Shown here piece by piece: positions 49,201-58,200 of a stretch of 64,000 nucleotides of DNA. The notes under the pieces are model-generated. The model had not been told where the DNA came from. It ran no database searches and saw only the letters and a list, made by a program, of their open reading frames with translations. The DNA is taken from NCBI GenBank assembly GCA_949358305.1, contig OX442323.1, positions 5,766,001 to 5,830,000 of the forward strand. Reading direction: 5' to 3'. This DNA is from Strigamia acuminata (lineage: Eukaryota; Arthropoda; Chilopoda; Geophilomorpha; Linotaeniidae). Each line of letters begins with the position of its first letter. Within the stretch, counting starts at the first letter, position 1. A program made the translations under genes and the position numbers.

Positions 49201-52200
49201 CAATCAGCTTGTGTAAAAAATAACTCAAACATTTGTTAAATTTTATCCACATCAAAAAAAAAATGTTTTTAATTAATAAAATTTAACAATTCTTCGTGAA
49301 TATGATTGGAAATATTTATTTAAAATAAAATATTTTCAATATATTGTGTCCTAACCCAACTTGACTTGTTTTAGACAATTTACGAGTTGTACAAAATCGG
49401 TCACGTATTTTGTGTTCGGCTTGGGTCTACGTTTAGACTGTCGAACGGGAGATGGAAATCTTTTCCTCTTTTTAGACGGATTTTGAGGAGTTTCGTCCTC
49501 TTTAGAAGAAATCTGAGAAGTTTCCTCCTCTTTCTCTTCAACTAAATCCTCTGTTTCTATGGACACAGGTTCATTTATTAATTCTGAAGAATTAATAACC
49601 TGACCTGCCATCCAATCTGGAGTCGGGTGTGATTCGTTGGTACCGACTTTCTGATCTAATGTCCATTCCTCAATCGGGTAACTTGGGATATAAGGCATTA
49701 AATCCTGTATGTTGATCGCTTTTGCTTTCGTGTTATCAGAAAGCTTACGTAGTGTGTAGGAACCTCCGCCAAGAACAGCCGTAATTTCCCAAGGTCCATC
49801 ACGTTTCTCAGCGAATCCTGCCGAAATCCCTTTATCTTTATTTGATAAAATATGTGTGGCTTTCCACACGAGATCTCCTTTGGCAAATTGACAAATATAA
49901 TATTTGTCTTTATGTAGTCGATCATGCTTTTCGTAATTCGATTGAATTTTCCGATGCATTTCGCTGTGTGCACGTCTAATTACGTCTAAAATGCTGTAGA
50001 CGTAGGCTTCGGGATTCTCTTTGTCGAATTTGATGGCGTGTTTAGTAATACGCGGGTCAAATGGCAAAGGAACGATTCTTCCTGTATTAAGAATCATCGG
50101 AGAACAATTTGTTGCCTCGGACTTAGCGGTGCGCATCGCAAAGGCAAAAGAATTTAAATATTTTGGCCAGTGAGAGTGAATGTCCGAGTATAAAGCTAAC
50201 ATCATTTTTAAAGTCCTGTTAGCCCGCTCTGTAATATTAGCGGCAGCGTGATATGGGCTAATGTGAGCAATATCTACGTGATTTTTTCGACAAAAATCAT
50301 TAAATATTGTTGACACGAATTGTTTGCCGTTGTCGGAGATTATCTTTTTTGGATATCCCCAACGGTGGAAAACTTCGCTCATTTTATTAACGATGCATTC
50401 ACTTGATGCAGTCGCTAGTGGGAAGACTTCAATCCATTTTGTACAATTATCAATGATTACTAAAATCCATTTTAATTGCGAACGACCGGCTGGTTTTGGT
50501 CCCATCAGGTCAATGCTTACAGTCTCCCACGGGTTGGTCATGTTGTGAGGTGTATAGCTTGCCCGATGCTTTTGGTGTTGACTAGGTTTGTATTGTTGGC
50601 AATGAGTGCAACTGCGAACGTAGTTTCGAGTGTCTTTGCTCATTCTAGGCCAGAAATACATCTGTTTTGCTCTATCTAGGGTTTTGCTCATGCCGGCATG
50701 TCCTGTAAGTGGGTGGCCATGGCATGCGAATAATGCACGTCTCACGAGAGAGCGTGGAATTACCGCCTTAAACCCGTTGCCGGAGTCGTTTAACTCTTCC
50801 TCATCGGTCGGAGCAAAATAAATTAGCATAACACCTTTATTTTCTTCCGGTTCGTCGAGAGTGTAGCCACGAATCGCGTTTAACCAATGTTTATCCGTGA
50901 CACGATTTTTTAATTTTTCGTCTCCTTTTAGGTAAACAAGGATTTTACTACATGCTGGATCTTTAAGCTGCGCTTCGATAATTTCGTCTCGCGTCGGCGG
51001 AACTACTTTTAGGATATCTGTTAGCGCAGTGTGTACATTTTCGTGATTACAATTGTGGACATCTATATGTCTGCAATTTTCTCTTGTACATCCTTCTTCC
51101 TCCCCCTTTTCTCCAGAATCATGAAATCTAACTGGATTATATGATTCTGAGAAAAAGTCTAAACTAAGGCCAACATTTGTAAGAAAATGTTTGCGCTCAG
51201 TTTCCGTCACTTGTAAAGATGCACACCTGTTTCCATTCCAAGTTGGATAGAAATGGGTGATCTCCTCTGGTTCGATATAATCATAATCCGGAGTGTCTAG
51301 TGCAGACAGTGGAGCGCGTGATAATGCGTCCGCTACTTGGTTCATTGCGCCGCGTCTAAAAATAATTTTAAACGCGCCACATTGTATTTTGACGGCCCAA
51401 CGACCAAACCTTCCGGATGGTTCCGGCGTACTCATCAACCAGCTAAGGGCTTTAGCATCGGACTCGAGAGTGAAAGTCGTGTATTCTATATATGGGCGAA
51501 ATCTCTCGGTTGCCCATACAACGGCCAAACACTCCAATTCCGGCGTAGAATACCTTACTTCGGCCCCGTGTAACACTCGACTGGCGTACGCGACTGCTTT
51601 CGGGACCATAATTAATTTCTGTTTCTTTTCACAGAATAATTCGACATCTTGGCAGAGTACTGCACCTAAGCCTGAATGAGAAGCATCTGTCAAAATGACA
51701 AAAGGCTTATTCATATCTGGCATGTGGAGAAGGGCTTGGTCCTTGTCACACAAAATATCTTTGATAGTTTCGAATGCAGTTGTTTGTGGATCATCCCACA
51801 CAAACTTTGCTTGATCATGCATAATATTGGTCAATGGACGAGCAATATTTGCGATGTTAGGAATAAATTTTCGGAAAAAATTCGCAAGTCCTACAAATCT
51901 TTGAATGTCTTTAGAGCAAGTCGGTTTGGGGAAATTCCTTACAGCCGAGACTTTGTCAGGGTCTGGAAGAAGAGATCCCTCCGAAATTAAATGGCCTAAA
52001 AATCGTAATGATGTTCGACCAAATTTTGACTTGTCTTTATTGATAGTTAGATTCGCGGCATCCAACTTCTTAAGTACGTCTTTAATATGTAATAAATGAT
52101 TTTCCCATGTGTCGGAAAAAATAATTATATCGTCTAAATAAACCAGAGCATGTTTATATAGAGAGTCACCCAATACGGTAGTCATGAGGTGTTGAAAAGA

Positions 52201-55200
52201 ACTAGGTGCATTACAAAGACCAAATGGCAATCTCTTGAATTGAAATTTGCCTTTTGGGGTGTAAAAAGCAGTTTTGCTCTTATCCTCCTCCTCCATTTCC
52301 ATTTGATGATAACCTTTAGTTAAATCAATGGATGTAAAGTACTTGGCCTGATTAGTATGGTGAATTAATAGGTCAATACTTGGCATTTGAATTGCATCAA
52401 CTTCTGTGATCGCATTCAACCAGCGGTAGTCGATACATAATCGATACTTCCCGCCGGGTTTAGCCACTATGACGGGGTGACTTATATAAGGGCCAGTGGC
52501 AGGTTCGATCAACCCATCGGCCTCCAACTCCTCGACCAATTCCGTCATAATCGCCTTCTTGGCCGGATTGTACATTCTATATGGCTGGTGTTTCCAAGTA
52601 GCACCAGGTTTAAACTTGATGCTGTGCTTGGCCACCTTCGTACAGCCCAGTTGGTCTCGAAATACGTTTTTTAATTGTACAAGAACGTTTACGAGTAACT
52701 GTTTTTCTTCCGCCGAACTGTTGCAGCCTTCGACGAGTTTTTCTGCCCAGTCCGGTGAAGTGGGAGTTCCTTCACCTTGGAGACCCAAAGTCTTAATGCT
52801 TGCTAAGCAACAGTTAAGTTCAGTGGTCTCGTACGGGGCTGTCCATCCGGGCATGTCATCACAGGTGAACACTGCTCGTCGGGGATTAGGGTTTATCCCC
52901 GTTCTACGCATAAAATTGTGACCCAAAATTAACCCACATACATTCTTGTGTAGAATTATGAAGGTCATAGGTGTAACTCTCCTTTTATCGGCCCATTTGA
53001 CACAAAGACAAACTTGACCGATAGGTCGGTGATCTATTCCGACCGCGCAGACACGCATTCCCCGGGGACATTCTTGTATGAATTCCACCGGAATTTCCGT
53101 GTTTGAGAGGAGTTGTACTCCAATAAAACATTGGGTGGCTCCAGAGTCCATTAGTGCGTTGTAATCCAAACCTCCAATTTGGACATTCATACGCGGATCA
53201 TCTTTGCCACCATTAATTAATTTGCTATTGCAAAGTTTGCCAAGCAATACTTTTCGTTCTTTCTTGTTCCATTTTTCAAGTTTAAGAAGTTTTCTTAACT
53301 TGAAAACCTTGGGTACAAGCGGTTTCTTGGGTGCATTCCAGCTTCCACTGAAAATACTCAAATTTTCTAGTTGGTCTGTCATGACTTTTAAATTTTCATC
53401 GACACCGCCAGTAGAGCTGCTAGTCTTTCGACAGACAGGTACGGCTTCGTAAGAAATGACCAACGATGGTGGTTTATTCTTCGAATCATCGACATAAGGT
53501 ACTGTGAGATGACTAGGCTTATGTCTTAATTTAAATTCATCTTTTCGTAAAAATAAATCATTTGACAATTCCGAGAAAGGAAACAACTCTTTAAGCGGGG
53601 GTTGGGCAACTTGAACAACCCCCTGAATCAGTTTTTTGTCTCGTCGGGAGTGACTGACTCAGTGGCTGCTGGTAAATGCTTAATTAACAGGTCAACCATG
53701 TTTTTCTGGAAGTCAGTAAATTTGGAGTCTAAAGTTTCTGACGTAACCCAATTTTGTTTGGGTCGTTTAAACTCGGGGTTGGGAGCAGAGTGGTTAAATC
53801 TTTTATTTGAATTTAACGAGTCTGATTTCCCTGCTAATTTTTTGGCAAGAGCGGGACATTCTCTTTTAAAATGTCCAGGCTCGTGACAGAAAAAGCATTT
53901 TCCAGTAGTCTTTTCATACTGGGCGGCAAATAATCGCTCCATTGAACCATCGTCAGTTGAGTCGTCATTTTCCGACTCGTCTTCATTTTCAACTTCATCT
54001 TGAGTTTGCGTTAAACGTAGTGAAGTTTTAGAAGGAAAAATCTTAGATTTTTCGTGAAGTTTGGGAGTAGGATGATTCTCTCGATTATCGTACTCCAATT
54101 TTGCTGCAAGTTGAGAACTTTCAAACTTAGAGCGATTTGCTCCTACATATTGTAGAATGTCATCTACTGTAAAGTTACCATACATTCCTTGTGTACATAA
54201 CGCCGTGAAACTTTCTTGAGTTAAATTGTCGAATAATTGCGCACGTCCAGTTTTATCACCTGGCGGCACTTCACCTTGTTCTTGCGTATAACGCAGAAGA
54301 AAACTATAAAGTGACTCGTCGGCTCGTTGTTTTACATTAAGAAGTCGCCTTTCTCTTGTAAGTGGAACGAGGTCGAAACAATCGAGAAAAGAGGCTTCGA
54401 AAGTTCGCCAACTGTTAAAAGTATGGCGTTGCTTATGGAACCAACGTTGTGCATGGCCTAATAGTCGTCCAGGTACAGCAGTGTGTACCATGTCGTCTAA
54501 AGGGATGCCTTTCCCGAGTGCGACAGCTTTGACGATTTCAAGGAATCGCGCAACCTCTGTCTGTTTCCCGTCAAAAATAGGAATCTCGATTCCTTTTCCA
54601 AAATTCTGACTGGGATTACTCGGGCTTCGGATTTGACCAACTAAACCCTGAATAATTTGTTTTACATTTTCGTCCGACAAATTAGAAGCAGAGTTCGAAT
54701 TGGGTGTAGACCGACTTCCTTGGTCTCTGGGTGGTGGATTTGGCTCTCCTTGAAAATTTTGATGTCTATCAGGTGGCGGTGGAGAACGAGAATTATTACG
54801 TCGGTGGAAATTATTGTTATAATTTCCCCCTCCACCAGCGTGAGATTCGTCACTACTCGAGTTAGGATCGGAGTCACGAGGATCACCAGGAGCTCCGGGA
54901 AATCGTTGATTTCTCGGCGGAGCTCGTCCACCTTGAGAGCGGGAATTTCTATAATTCCTAAAATCTCCATCAGATTGGGTGTGAGATTGAAAATTTTGAT
55001 AATTTTCATTTCTCCCCCTTGGTTGGACCGACAGATTAGTTCGAGGCTGTGGAACTCTGAAAGAATCATTCAAATTCCCAGTGGGAGCGGGTAAAATATT
55101 ATTTACAGCCGTCGCACTTGGTAAATTTCGGGAAATTGGCGCAGAAATATTTCCTTGTCCGGAATTTCCCATTCTTTCGGCCGAATTCGATCGCCAAGAA

Positions 55201-58200
55201 CTAGTTGGTAACTGAATCAAAGGTTGAACAGATAGTGAAGAATTTAACTGCCCATTGTCGTCACGAGCAACATTCATTCGCCATCCAGGCAATTGCTGGT
55301 AGCGATATGTGGCCGGCGAACGAGGGCCAGTTCGATCTATAGAAACACTTTGTTCGTTGGTTACAACTACATCGGGAGTAATTACACGATTTCTCTCGTG
55401 ATGATTATTCGCCGTGTATTGTTGAGCTTCACACAAAGAGGAAAACTGCGTCACTTCCAATTGGTAATGGCGACAGTAAACTTCTAAATCATGTGGGACT
55501 GATAGTGGATCCGTTCGAGAACTACCTGGGTTGGAAACGTCTCTAGGAACATTTTCTTCCCCCTGGCTTTCTAGATCAGACTCCACAATTCCTCTTGGTG
55601 TTTCACACATACCACCACGTCGTCGTGCTCCACGATTTCCTCGTGTTCCACGAACTCTTACAGGTCTACGGGCCATAATACTCAAAGAAATACACGTACA
55701 ACAAGGAAAAATAAGATTTTAACTGAACTAGCGTAAATGTAACACGCTTAATATTAAACTAAGAAATAATTTGAAAAAATACAACCTTAGCTGCTGAAAC
55801 TGAAGTGGCTTCGGAAAAACTGTCCTATTGCGTGGTCAAGAATGGTCCAAACGGGCACTGGTCACAAAGGCACAACTGGATGGTCGCACTGTCGAAAAGC
55901 AAGTGTGGCTGAATATTGGTTGTCAAACTAGCTTCCGGAAAATCTCCTTTGTCAAGACAGTCTGCTGTGATTGGCGATGTTGACAAATTCCTGATAATTT
56001 CTAATCCGAAATTCTCAACAATGTCACATCTGGATGACCTACTCCGAGCTGCATCGTGAGTGGTTCTCTTTGTCACATTCTTTACTTTGTTAAAGATTAA
56101 AATAATAATCAAAAACATTGAAAACAGAACAATAGAAACTTGGTCAAGTTTTTAACCAGCAAAATAAAATACTTTAACTTTTATTTTTCAGTCAGCAGGA
56201 TTTCTAGTCAAATTCGTTTTTTGATCAAAATTCAAGGTTTCGAAATTTTCCAGAATATAGCTGAATATTCTGGGAAACTCAATAAAATCATAATAGATTT
56301 TTCGTAAGAGATTCGGAATTATAATGAGTTTTTTTCAAAATAATCCAAAAATTCGAATTCAGATATTTCCAAAAGATAATGAGAATTTTTTGAAAACAAA
56401 TGGATATTTCACAGTAAATTTATAGAGAAAAATCGGAAATTTTCTAATTATAATATCTATATAAAATAATCAAGAAAATTCATTTTTCAATTTTACACTT
56501 TGATCACAGAGTTCACTTCGATAAAATGCAACCTATCTCGGTGGAACCTCCACGTGTGACGATTACCTTCTGGAGATAGCAATTGCTAAACTAAAGTGTG
56601 AACTATCTGTGTGAAAATGTAAAATATGCAAACCTGATGTTTTCTCAAAACATATAACATTTATTCCGGTTTGAACCTTATATAAATACTATGCCTACAA
56701 GTGGCTAAAATGACGAGAAGTTAAACTATACAGTTGTTTGGCAAAAGCCCTGAAATAATATCATTTGAAGGCTTCAGTCATGCAATAAGAATTTGTAACG
56801 GTCTTATTGCTGTGACGTAAAAGATGTCATCTATGAATGGCTTTGGCTTCTAAATGGTCCGGGGTTTGGTTCTAAAAGGCGTGTAAATGGTTAGGCTGGG
56901 TGGGTTATATCCGAGAGGTGCGGTTGACTTTTCTGTATCGTCACACACATCGCATCGCAGATAATTGTTGTAATCAATAATTACCGCGAGATGTAACAAT
57001 GTGAGAATAAATATTCATATTAATTCTATGGAATTAATCATGATATTTTAGAGTCACAAACTTAACTAAAACTATGAAAATAAGTAAAATATATTAAAAT
57101 AGCGCCGAGCTATTTTTTGCCCCGAGTGCAATCAACATCTAAGTTAGACTTAAATGTTCCGTCAAACCAATAACGAATTGAATCGAAATATCTCGCAGGA
57201 AAGGTTATCCATCGCCGGGAAATTACTCCACTCGGTCCTGGCTGGCGGGAGAGTAACCGGGAAATTACTCCGCGTCGATTACTCTGATAATGCGTCTGTG
57301 AAATATAAATACTCCACTCTAGATTCTACATTACCAATGCGTCTGTGAATTTTACTCCACTCTAGATTCTGCACTCTACAACGGAATGTTGGCATGAAGC
57401 TGGAGGGAGTGCGTCTGTGGGTTGTACCCCACTCTAGATACTACACTTAAATGTGTCTGTGAATTACTCACTCTAGTTACAACATTTCTACAACGGAATG
57501 TTGGCATGAAGAGGCGGGCAGTGTGTCTGTGAGTCTTCTACCCACTCTAGATACTTACACTAAATACAAAGTATTTCTACAACGGATTGTCGGAACGCAG
57601 AGAAGTATAATATGTGCTCAAGTAATATCAGTATCAAACAAAAACAGAACAAGAGCGAGCTATATCCGTTTTGCAGGGGGATATATACTCGGTGAGGAGA
57701 ATAGCTGTTCAGTGATCCAATGGGATCACTGGGCAGTCAAATCCATCCAATCCCAGATCATAGGAAGTGGATACTCAGGACATAGTCTTCTACTAGGTCC
57801 ACTACAGGAACTGGATACGCAGGACACATTTTGGATTAAGTCCCTTTGACTATAATCCAAAAGGAGTCCAACTCACAGTGGGTGATGGGGGGTGACTTCA
57901 CCAGGTGTAGAGTTTGCACATAATTCAATAGAATTATGTGACAAATAAATCAACTAGTTTTTAAACATCCAAAAGTATTTAAAAGTGTCTAAAGTTGCAG
58001 TGGAATAAAATATAAATAGTAATTTATATTTTATTCACTCAAAAATTGTCGAAATTTGAATTTACCGCTAAAACGCATCAGCGCCATCTATTGGTGAAGT
58101 AATCGTCCTATACTAACAAAGTGCATGACAGTGTAACCGTCACACGTAATTTATATTTTCTGCCTCACAAACTACAAAGCATGCAATAGTCCTCAATCTT

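Larger units (their letters stand above)
40963..58144 (-). mobile_element. Complete Ty3/gypsy LTR retrotransposon
   Basis: The element is on the minus strand: 5' LTR 58144-56555, tRNA-Gln primer-binding site, gag, pol, a third ORF, polypurine tract, and 3' LTR 45730-40963, the last interrupted by a Harbinger transposon. CGTA flanks both ends (40959-40962 and 58145-58148), a 4-bp target duplication. The two LTRs are the same length once the insertion is removed (1590 bp) and look nearly identical. With open gag and pol this implies a young, possibly active insertion. It lies antisense in the putative first intron of the VEGFR-like gene. Confidence 0.93.

Noticed and set aside
56535-56552. tRNA-Gln gene fragment
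   Set aside because: Only the 3' 18 bases are present, exactly next to the LTR, which is a primer-binding site and not a tRNA gene.
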